Positions 7,237 to 16,014 of a stretch of 26,380 nucleotides of DNA are shown here, piece after piece. A program made the translations under genes and the position numbers. How positions within the stretch are numbered: position 1 is the first letter of the stretch; each line of letters begins with the position of its first letter. The stretch covers positions 20,710,394 to 20,736,773 of the forward strand of contig NC_049993.1 of the NCBI RefSeq assembly GCF_000003815.2, in the 5' to 3' direction. The DNA comes from Branchiostoma floridae (Eukaryota; Chordata; Leptocardii; Amphioxiformes; Branchiostomatidae). The notes below the pieces were generated by a model that searched no databases, had not been told where the DNA came from, and worked only from the letters and a program-made list of their open reading frames with translations.

Positions 7237-9635
7237 TTTTTACTAACACTGTTCTCCCTGTTCATCGAATTGTTCCGTTCAATTGATATAATGAATAAAT
7301 GTACAGGATGTTTGTTTTACCCTTTAGCAATAGCCAAATTAAATGCAAATCAGGGTGAAGTTTGTTCCCATTTGCGGCATGGCATTTACAAATATCTTGC
7401 TTTCCACTTGGAGGTATTCAGTCCAAAAACATTATGCCGAATTGCATTTCAAGAACACGTGGTGTTTGTAATATATTTGTCAGTCGACTTCGCACTCTAT
7501 ATTACTTTTGAACCAATTTTTTATGCCATAGAAAATATCAAAGTTTCCGACTTTTTACTGGGGCCACTGTCAAGAGAGGGCCGGTGCACGCAGCTGGACT
7601 GGTACCCTCACGTCGTCAACGTAAACATCGTGATGATTGGCGTGGAACTGTGAACTGGATCATTTGTTTGGTTCTTCATGCTTATGCCTTGTACGTTTTG
7701 TACATTATGCACATATGGATTAGTTTTAAATTCCGTTTATTCCAATTCGAGATTGCAACATATTCCCAAGGAGCTTTTATCAGGCCTTGATATTCCTAAT
7801 TCGGCTATTGTGGACTGTGAAAAGTAGTCGACGACTGCAGGCTGACGGCTGGGTGTACCAACTACTTTGAAATAATCACATAAATTCTGATGATTCATAA
7901 AGTTTCCTATGTCAAGACATACCCCAAAATCCGCAGTTTCCTTTTTCTGTTTTATCACAAACCTACCGTGGACCTGTAGTAGAATCGTTGTCCGATGCAG
8001 CTCAATCCAATAGGTGACTTACCTTAGTTCTTAATAGATGTGTGTTGAAGAGTATCAAAATCATCGTTCGTGATGGAAATTTTGTTGTGTTTTGTAAATA
8101 TTTTCCAGATTTATCGATATGATATATGTTAGAGGTTAGTGTGTGTGTATATTAGATATGTATTGTTATTCAAACATCAAAACGCGTTCCCAAGTACACC
8201 TTGGGCTTGTAGTACGTACGTACGAACGTAACATGTGTTAGTAAGTTGTTAGCAAAAGGCAAGTCAAACAACCTCCCTGGTCGAATGGATTTACAAAAAA
8301 AAAAACCAGAACAAACACTAACAAACAGAACTTGACCAAAACAAAATGACAATCCTAAGGATAACACCCAACGGTATGAATAGCTTTTCTCCAAACGTCG
8401 TACCTGAAAAACAAAATGAAACATACGAGTTACCAGATGCAACTAATGCTATTTATCAATCTGGGGCCCTTTGCTAAAATATGGACTAAAATAATCAACT
8501 TGTGATACTGTAAAGATGTGTCTGTTCCAGGCGTTTTTGTAGACATGTTGTCTTATTCAATCTCGGAGGGTGTGAAACAATGGATCTGGATTTGGCGTTT
8601 GTTCCACACTTGAAACATTTCTAGACGCAAATCTAGAGGCAGACAGAGGTGTGTATTGTACTTGTAATCTTGGCCTTGTTTAATTAGATATTTGAGAATG
8701 AAAATAAGCACGCGATTTTTTCGACGTTTGGTTTTAAAATGTCGATATGATATCTAAATCTTCGTATTAACTGCAAGGTCATGTATAAACTGTCAAAAGT
8801 CTGTGAAATTGTCTTGTTGTGACATCCATCTTGGTTATTGTCATGCATAGTCACAACCGCGGGCCCCATTGTCTACAAGATGGAAATACGACGATGGTTG
8901 ACTTTCCTCTTCTTCGGATCCCAAGCCAAAACAAGAAATCCGGTCAGACCAAAGGTCACTTTGACTTGAATTCGTAAATCATGGAGCGAATATACAAATT
9001 TTTGTTCGATCGTAATTCGCATTAAGAGATATTAAAAAAAAAATAACACTTTTTCTTGGTTTCTGAACAGGTTTCGGACAAATCTACGAATTGTTTTCTT
9101 AGTTTTCAAACAGTTTTCTTACAAATTTACGATAGCGAATACGAGTAGTTCGTGCATCATTTAGAAGACAAATGACAATTCAGGCCTCTTTTCAACTTTC
9201 TTGCTACCACGGCGTACAGTGAAGAAAACTCGAAGGGTACCGGGAAAAAAATCTCTGTTTTAGACGTACATCGTATATGGAAATGTTGCCCACCGATTGA
9301 AGTTCGTATTGAACAAAATACTAGTATTTTTTAAATGATCTGAATGAAGAGGCTGTTACATGTACCAAGTCCTTGCATGTACATAGATACTTCAGTCACT
9401 GAGCCAGGCACGGGAGACAATGATGAATGTCGAAAAGTATTTGCACAACAAAGAAGGTCAAAGCAGTCCTTGGTCTTATCAAAACAAGTTGCTTTGTTTT
9501 TGTCTTCCTATGCATGACACTGGTTAGAACATGTTTGCGAATTAGCGCTAGAAGACCCTAGAAGAAGGTCGTGAAGATTGCATGCCCCACGACTCTGACC
9601 GTTGGAAATGGTTCTAACATACCGGCAACGGGAAT

Positions 9636-9790
9636 TGTCTAGCCCCCACCAAGCCTTCATATGGGGGTACCGGGATTGTAGAATTTGGCAAAAAACAACA
9701 ACGGGAAACTGGCCTGGGGCCTGAGTCAGTCCACGCAAATGTTAATGATATGTTTCCCCTCTACACGGCCGGCCACTCCTCTGATAACAA
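9636..9790 (+). repeat. Diverged internal repeat, copy 2
   Basis: This is the partner of 6884-7040 in the same orientation, about 2.75 kb downstream. Confidence 0.6.
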
Positions 9791-10019
9791 CTCTCATAGA
9801 AACGCTAAAAAAAAACTTAGCACGGACGCCACTAGAACGTGAGATGGGTGATATTAGCCCTTGAAATATTTTTTTAAAATCCTATAAATTGCCAATCAAA
9901 CATAAGACGTTTATATTTTTCAGAAACGTGAAATTAATACGTTGATAATAATTACGTGGAGAATTTTTAAACAGATACACAATGTTTTTCTTTATCGCAT
10001 TACTCAATTTACTGATATT

Positions 10020-10140
10020 TCTGGCGCTAGCGCACGTGAGGTAGACTCAAGCCCGCTGCCAATCACGTCCTAGCAACCGCCGGTCCTATAGCAACCATCT
10101 CCGCTTTTCCCGCCTTTGTGTCGATCGGCGTGTCTGATGT
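10020..10140 (+). promoter_or_regulatory. Promoter-like cluster: CCAAT, two X-box-like sites, E2F-like site
   Basis: Within about 90 CpG-rich bases are CCAAT (in GCCAATCACGTC), two RFX X-box-like sequences (GTCCTAGCAAC and GTCCTATAGCAAC, both near the GTNRCC-RGYAAC consensus), and TTTCCCGCC, an E2F-type site. The combination is common in cell-cycle and ciliary gene promoters, but no gene is recognised downstream. It lies inside the 6.2-kb transposon. Confidence 0.3.
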
Positions 10141-10471
10141 TGTTTCAGAAGTGACGGCGAAAAGGTCCTCAGCAAGAATATTAACCTGATTTTATTTTCA
10201 ACGGTGATATTATGCGTGAGAACTTGAATATGAGTAACTTAGTCTTCGATTTGATTAAAAGCAATGTTTTTTTTTTGCCTGACTGTACGCAAGGAGCTTT
10301 TATCCTTGCTGTACGTAACACTTGTTGTCCACGCCTGAGAGCAGCGCGGCTTTGTCCACGCCGTATGAGTGCCGTGCGGCGCTGGACTGACGAGGAAAAG
10401 TACTTTGGCAACTTGACTGTTGAATGTCATATATTGTACCAAAATAAAGAGAAGAGACAAGATATTTGAAA

Positions 10472-10925
10472 TACATTCTTGTAACATTCAAAATACATTC
10501 AAAGGACTGTCACATTGTCATGCCGTGGGACGGTGTCAAACAGCCTGACGACATAACGCCCGGGTGAGTGGGACGCAGATAATGAGCTTTATTTCCAACG
10601 GCAAATACGGACAATATATTTCGGGAACACGGTAACGTTAGATTTAATAGTTACTTGTACAGCTATTTTACGGAAATGCAAAAAAAAAGGACAGCCGCTC
10701 GGAGTATCACTCAACTTCGACGCCTAGGCAAGGCATGGCATGGCATGCAGGAAACGATCACCTGCGGATATTTTTGCATGACAACTCAGCAATCAGCGCT
10801 GCTCCCACAAAGGATATTGGAAAGACATTCTTGTAACATTCAAAATGAAACTGAAAAGGACAGTCACATTGTCGCATGTGGCATCAAAGGGCGAACATGG
10901 CATAACGTCTGGAGAGTGGGATTTT
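10472..10925 (+). repeat. Direct duplication inside the transposon (two ~100-bp copies)
   Basis: 10472-10580 and 10828-10925 both start ACATTCTTGTAACATTCAAA. They continue with AAAGGAC-GTCACATTGTC and end with CATAACG-GAGTGGGA. The period is 356 bases. The ACATTC words also recur in the right subterminal region, so these may be extended subterminal repeats. Confidence 0.65.
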
Positions 10926-11384
10926 ACCAAATACTTTGTAAGTCCAGTTTATAGTTTGGAAGTTTGTGTTACGCTCCGTTGCCTGCCGTGGCGGTCATTT
11001 TACACGGCCTAGTGGCTTCAGATCACGCACATGTTTAATAGGAAGGTGAAATGAGGACAGATCGCTCGGTGCCGTGTAGGGACACCGATCGCAAAGGGAC
11101 GTCTCTCGCGGTGCGCGGTCACCAGCTAATAAATTGCCGCCCCTCCATTTTGACTGGGCCAGTCAGTCAGGCGGGCCGCTCGAAGCGTATTCAGGCTACT
11201 AACGGGGGCGTGATTTTCGTTAACATGCGAGTTTTCACAGTTTTTCTCCAGACATTTGGAAGACATTTTTCTGAACAATGGAAAAAACAACACACACGCC
11301 CTCCCAAAAAGACCCTGTAAAGACATTCTCGAACCCCAGAAAATACATTCTTGGAAAATGTCTCGAAAATATCCGGAAAAATCA

Positions 11385-11447
11385 GAATGTCTTTGGAGGG
11401 TTTTCTGTCCGATTGACATTATTTCGACATTATCGGGCCCACCAGTG
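11385..11447 (-). repeat. Right terminal inverted repeat
   Basis: This is the reverse complement of 5224-5286 at 58 of 63 positions, ending CCCACCAGTG followed by the AGA target duplication. Confidence 0.9.
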
Positions 11448-11640
11448 AGAGGTCCTGGGTTTGTACCTCTTGACATGGCACCGATGTTGTGCCCTTGGGA
11501 AAGGCACTTAACACAACTTTCCTCACTTCACTACTGACATGTGTAAATGAGTACCTTAGCTTCGGGAATTAGGAACATTGCTCAGATAGGACGTTAATTG
11601 GAGATCACATGTTTGAGGAGAGCCACACCTACAGCTCTCT
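11448..11640 (+). repeat. Right part of SINE-like element split by the transposon
   Basis: It starts with a B-box-like GGTCCTGGGTTT, has the core TGTGCCCTTGGGAAAGGCAC, and continues into the tail shared with 1-165. Together with about 5175-5223 it would make one element. Confidence 0.7.
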
Positions 11641-12030
11641 GTTCACACCTGTTTCGGACACTGGTGCCAGTTGACTACACAAAGCTGGCCATGCTCTCAC
11701 ATTGCCTGCAGGGCCTGTGGACAGACAACTGGTCAGGCCAGCGTAATTACAGCTGATTTGTGACCCCAAATGCCCTGATTTGAAAAAAAAAATCTTTGTT
11801 GACAAAGTATGAAGACTTTTGTAGGTCTGTAACAATACTACTTACAGTACATGTGAGCATGTAGAATATGAACCCACCACTGTGACTTATCAAGAAGAGT
11901 AGGGGTCAATCCTGGTGTGAGTGGATAATAACAATCTGACTGGATGTGCAGCTTGTGCCTAACCGTAGTTACTGTTACGCCCTGAGGCTGTTTCCTGGGT
12001 TTAACAATAGGTGGGCGAGCGGAAATGTGG
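11641..12030. other. Upstream flank of gene B, nothing recognised
   Basis: This is a short intergenic stretch between the SINE-like repeat and gene B. It has no convincing open frame, repeat or RNA gene. Confidence 0.5.
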
Positions 12031-12038
12031 TTTATAAG
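12031..12038 (+). promoter_or_regulatory. TATA-like box upstream of gene B
   Basis: TTTATAAG lies about 45 bases before the gene B start codon. If it acts as a TATA box, the 5' leader would be very short (about 15-20 bases). This is weak evidence from sequence alone. Confidence 0.3.
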
Positions 12039-12077
12039 TGGGTTGACTGACCTCACAGACTAACAAAGCAGGAGAAA

Positions 12078-13964
12078 ATGGCGGCCACACCGTCGAGTTT
12101 GGGGGAACAAATCTGTGAAGAACTGTCCTGCAGCATCTGCCTGGAGCTGTTCACCAGGCCCAAGGTGCTGCCCTGTCAGCACACCTTCTGTCAGGACTGT
12201 CTACAGGACATTACTGGGCGTAAACTGTACGTGAAGTGCCCAAACTGTCGTCGGCAGGTCAGGCTGCCAAACCAGGGGGTCGCAGGTTTGCCTGATTGCC
12301 ATATTGTGGCAAATATGTGCGACAAACTACAACAGCAGTCGACACTAGTACCAAGGGAAGAACGCCAGTCTGGAAACAGGTGCAGCTTTCACCCCTGTGA
12401 GGTACCGAAACTTTACTGTAATCAGTGCAACAAACCAGTTTGTACCGAGTGTTTGGATGAAGTGCACAACAGTCACAACACGATAACCCTGAAAAAGGCC
12501 TTGAGGGAAAGGAAGGAACCGGTTCAAGAACTCATCACTGAGGGGAGGAATATCTTAGAGACCTACGTCAGTTTTCTTAAAAATCTGAAGGAGAAAGAAA
12601 AAACACTGGATAGGCAGAAACAAGAGACAGACAATAGCATCATTCAGGCCTACAACCAAGAAGTGCAGAAAGTTGCGGAGAAGAAAGACCATCTTCTGTT
12701 TCAAGAGGAAGAAAAGTACAAGAAAAAGAAAGAAGCAGTTCAAAAGGAAAGGAATAGAATGTTGGCAGATGTGAGTGAACTGTCTGCTGCCTGTGATCGA
12801 GCGGAAAAAAGACTGAAGAAGGGAGGGCTAGAGTTTCTAAGTCAGGAAACCATTCTAACAGAGGTGGTAGGAAAGTACAGAGGAAAACCAGCACCTGTAC
12901 CTGTGAGTCCTGTACAAATCCTGCCCACTGTCTTTCAACCCACAAACACCCTAGCTATGGGGACTGTTGCAGGGATTCTCTTGCTTGCAGTGTTGTTATA
13001 CAGCCCGTTGTATGGGTTACATCATGGGCTATATAATAAGACTGCAAGCATATCAACAGTCAGTACGGCTACCTCCGGACCGTTGTTGGGACAAGTTATA
13101 GTCCAGTCTTTCCCTGAAACAGTAACTTTTGGTGGAGAGGGATCAGGAACGGGACAATTCATTTATCCATGTGGTGTGGTGGTGTCAGATGAAGGGGAGA
13201 TCTTTGTAGCAGACAGGGGGAACCAGAGAATCCAAGTCTTCACCCTGCAGGGAACATTTGTCCGACAGTTCCCAACAGTCATGTCAGGTAGACAGAAGAT
13301 GATCCCACACGATATAGCCAGAGATGGGGAGGGGAACCTGTGGGTGGTGGGGAACACAGAGTCTGCTGAGTGTGCAGTGCAGTACAACAAACAGGGCAGG
13401 GTGCTGAGGATGTTTGACCTACAGAAGTCATGGCGGTACAGAGGAGTTGCCGTGGACACCAGGAGGAACCACATCCTCATCACACAAACCACAAGCGATG
13501 AAGTCAACGAAGACAACAGTGATGGAGACAATGAGGAAAGCACAGAAGTTCTGGTGTTCAGGCCAGATGGGACACTTGTGAGAACTGTGGGTCAGCAGCA
13601 GGGGATGGGGTACCCAGGGCACGTGGCTGTGGACGGGGAAGGGAACATTTTTGTGTCAGACTGGTACAGTTACTGCGTATTTATGTACAACAAGGATGGA
13701 CAGTTTCTGTTCCGGTTTGGAGCCGAGAAAAATGATAACGGTCACCTATGGCATCCCCGCGGCATCTGTACAGACAGGGCAGGTAACGTCATCTTGGCAG
13801 ACACTTTGAACCACCGTGTGGTGATGTTTGACCAGACAGGCAGAGGCCTTATGCGCAATGAGTCTACAGACATGTGGCCGTGGGGTGTAGCCGTCGGGCC
13901 ACAGGGGCAGCTGGTGGTCACGGACTTTGTCAAAGGTGCTGTCCACATCATCCACTCCTACTGA
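12078..13964 (+). CDS. TRIM-NHL gene B: membrane-anchored RING E3 ligase, 628 aa
   Basis: Intact single-exon gene. The C3HC4 RING uses C18, C21, C33, H35, C38, C41, C54 and C57, the zinc-binding set that recruits a ubiquitin-charged E2. The B-box uses C102, H105, C114, C117, C122, C125, H130 and H133. A Lys/Glu-rich coiled coil spans about 140-270 and should dimerise the protein. Residues about 294-314 (MGTVAGILLLAVLLYSPLYG) form a likely single membrane helix. Six NHL repeats (about 347-628) should form a six-bladed propeller. There is no filamin domain, unlike TRIM2/3/71, so the plan is closer to TRIM32 plus a membrane helix. Sequons at N320 (NKT) and N594 (NES) would allow glycosylation if the NHL side is luminal. 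Repeat 3 carries an acidic insert (SDEVNEDNSDGDNEEST). Substrate unknown. Confidence 0.93.
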   Translation: MAATPSSLGEQICEELSCSICLELFTRPKVLPCQHTFCQDCLQDITGRKLYVKCPNCRRQVRLPNQGVAGLPDCHIVANMCDKLQQQSTLVPREERQSGNRCSFHPCEVPKLYCNQCNKPVCTECLDEVHNSHNTITLKKALRERKEPVQELITEGRNILETYVSFLKNLKEKEKTLDRQKQETDNSIIQAYNQEVQKVAEKKDHLLFQEEEKYKKKKEAVQKERNRMLADVSELSAACDRAEKRLKKGGLEFLSQETILTEVVGKYRGKPAPVPVSPVQILPTVFQPTNTLAMGTVAGILLLAVLLYSPLYGLHHGLYNKTASISTVSTATSGPLLGQVIVQSFPETVTFGGEGSGTGQFIYPCGVVVSDEGEIFVADRGNQRIQVFTLQGTFVRQFPTVMSGRQKMIPHDIARDGEGNLWVVGNTESAECAVQYNKQGRVLRMFDLQKSWRYRGVAVDTRRNHILITQTTSDEVNEDNSDGDNEESTEVLVFRPDGTLVRTVGQQQGMGYPGHVAVDGEGNIFVSDWYSYCVFMYNKDGQFLFRFGAEKNDNGHLWHPRGICTDRAGNVILADTLNHRVVMFDQTGRGLMRNESTDMWPWGVAVGPQGQLVVTDFVKGAVHIIHSY

Positions 13965-14310
13965 ACAGCAGGGGTCTCGGGGGTGGACAAGTTTTCTAAA
14001 ATTCAGTAGTCCTATTGGGCAAGTACATAAAATATTCACTGGCCCGTACCAACTATGCACTTACCGTAAATTTAATTGACATTTTTCTTAGTATATATTT
14101 TCATTTCCTGCAATGGAATTCCTTATCATTGGCTCAATTTTTCTGTGTTCACCATGTTGCTTGATGCCATGCACAGCAAGGATATCAACATCTCACTCAT
14201 GGAAAAATCTTCCTTGCTTGTCGGATAATGTCATGAGCTTGCCCGGTTGGCACTTTTACAGTTGAAGTTGCCTGGGACTATCAGCTAGACTAGTGGACTT
14301 GTACATTTTT
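13965..14310. other. Gene B 3' flank
   Basis: AT-rich sequence without a recognisable gene. No AATAAA lies close to the stop codon; ATAAAATATT near 14027 could serve as a weak variant signal. Confidence 0.4.
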
Positions 14311-14319
14311 TGTACAACC

Positions 14320-14500
14320 CTGGGTTGCGTGGCATAACTGCAGGGTGTTTGGCCCAGAAGTCAGAGGTCCTGGGTTCAGAGCCTGTCATGCTACGGACTG
14401 TTTATGACTTTCCTCACTCCTCCCAGGTGTAGAAATGGGTACGTCATGACATTGGTTGGGGAGGTAAAAGGTGGTAGGACTAGGAGGAGAGGGATTTGTA
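14320..14500 (+). repeat. SINE-like element with tRNA-like head
   Basis: GCGTGGCATAACTGCAG (A-box-like region) and GAGGTCCTGGGTTCAGAGCC (B-box-like region) are followed by CTTTCCTCACTCC, CAGGTGTAGAAATGGGTACG and TTGGTTGGGGAGGTAAAAGG. It shows what the split element at 5175-5223 plus 11448-11640 looks like without the transposon (GGCCCAGAAGTCAGAGGTCC here). Confidence 0.6.
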
Positions 14501-14912
14501 CAGTGTCTCCCGAAACTGCACAATTGATAACATTACTCACTGCCTATAGAGCCTCAAAAAAGGCAACAAGACTTCCTTTACCTTACTTTATTGAACGGCA
14601 ACACAACACCAACAAGGGAATGTTAATCTATAATCTAGGTATCTATAAATTATAATAATTAAAGTAATTAAGTAATTATTAAGCATTCTCTGTTTACTAA
14701 ATGTCAGTACTTAATGTACTAAGTCATGCCATGTGATTTTCCAGGTCTACAGATTGTGATATATGGTGTAAATTTGTAACCATTATTGTTTCTATATGGT
14801 AAGCTAATGCTAGTGTTTTTTATGTAACATGTATTGTTCTCTTCCAAGGTTAGCCCTTGGTAATAGCCTATGGCTAGTTGGACAGCTCTAGCTGTTTGTA
14901 AACAGCTGACCA

Positions 14913-14918
14913 AATAAA
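14913..14918 (+). terminator. AATAAA, possible distal poly(A) signal for gene B
   Basis: Canonical hexamer about 950 bases after the gene B stop, preceded by a small inverted repeat (AGCTGTTT / AAACAGCT). Use by gene B is not proved. Confidence 0.3.
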
Positions 14919-14979
14919 ATAAGTATTTATACCTGTATCTGTATGTCTGTGTTTATTGTTGTTTTCAGAAGATATTGCA

Positions 14980-15178
14980 TAAATGCATTTAAGTTTGCGG
15001 GGATTTAATTTTGCCGTAGCGTGAAAAAGGACTTTTTGGTGGTTTTAAGTTCGCGATAGCACCATGCACTGTAGTCTCTACTGCAATGGAAAAATGTTCG
15101 CGATGGTTTTAGGTTCGCGGTGAAGCAGCCACCATGAAAACCGTGAACATAAATCCACCACAAAAGTTTCTGCATTTA
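14980..15178. mobile_element. MITE of about 200 bp with TA-like ends
   Basis: Imperfect terminal inverted repeats start TAAATGCA at both ends and continue with matching words (AAGTTTGCGGGGATTTA on the left; the reverse complement of the right end reads AACTTTTGTGGTGGATTTA). A TA at each end fits a mariner-type target. The interior has repeated TTCGCG words. There is no coding capacity. Confidence 0.55.
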
Positions 15179-15182
15179 CAGT

Positions 15183-16010
15183 TTACAGTTAGTATGTGGG
15201 ACATTTTACGACCCGTTTCTTGCCTTGCAATGGTCTTGTCAATGCTATAGTAATGTACATCATACATACACCAAACTTTTTTATGTTCACCTTCACGGAA
15301 GGTAAACGTACTGTTTTTGTTCTGTTTTCTATTCTCCAATCAAATAAGGTCAACGACCTGGACCAAACGCCCGTCACCATGGTCACCAAAGACGCAGACA
15401 CCCTGTGGTGTTTGGTTACATAATGTAGCAAATGTCTTAACACAGATCTGGAGGGGCTCAGGTCACTAAATATAAATGTGAAACATAGCAGTAGTCACTG
15501 TTAGGCTGTATTATGTGATGGTAAACATTATATATTTGCTTGCAAATGTCACCATTCTAGTTGTGTGATTTTTGTGTGTACTGTAATGATGATGGAATGC
15601 TACAATGTCATGTCTATTGTAGTTTGTTGGGACTTTTTGTTTATGGATTTATTAGGACTCATGTCTGCTTCTTATATTCTGTATCTAAATTAAATTTTGT
15701 CCTAACATCACCTCTTCTCGCACCTTTCTCAATGAAAAGGGCATTTTAGTTTTCATGAATAAACAAAGGCTCAAACAAACAAATGCATGGCATTGTGGAG
15801 GTACATTCAACTGCAATAGACTGTCCTTAAGAGCAGCACAGTAGTGTATGTGAAACACAATCCTACAGGTATGTGTCGTAACAATGCCAATGTTAATGTC
15901 AGGTGGAACAGGAAACCTGATCTGTGTAAACAAAGAGTGGGCATTCAGAATGGTCAGCAGAAAAAATAGGACCCTGATGAAGGGCTCACGTCACGGGTTG
16001 GAAAAGGCAA
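15183..16010. other. Intergenic region between genes B and C
   Basis: AT-rich DNA without recognised coding or RNA genes. A 75-codon frame ending at 15423 shows no known domain. No TATA-like box was found near the gene C start. Confidence 0.5.
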
Positions 16011-16014
16011 CAAA

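Larger units (their letters stand above)
5224..11447. mobile_element. CACTA-like DNA transposon, 6.2 kb, no visible transposase
   Basis: The ends are 63-bp terminal inverted repeats, 5224-5286 and 11385-11447, identical at 58 of 63 positions and starting CACTGGTGGG. The trinucleotide AGA lies directly outside each end (5221-5223 and 11448-11450). CACTR ends with 3-bp duplications and many subterminal repeats fit the EnSpm/CACTA superfamily. Here GACATT/AATGTC recurs at least three times within 130 bases of the left end and more often near the right end. The flanks are two halves of one SINE-like element, which independently supports the borders. The interior has no open frame above 139 codons and nothing I recognise as a transposase, so the copy is non-autonomous or decayed. 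It contains internal repeats and CpG-rich promoter-like patches listed separately. Chapaev-type elements are the main alternative. Confidence 0.75.

Noticed and set aside
7234-7653. 139-codon frame in the transposon as a transposase
   Set aside because: Hydrophobic, AT-driven composition with no DDE/D-like or zinc-finger motif; no support beyond length.
15972-16004. CTGATGA plus GGAAA before gene C as a third hammerhead
   Set aside because: No complementary stem II arms between the core elements, unlike the folds at 1601-1638 and 2193-2238.
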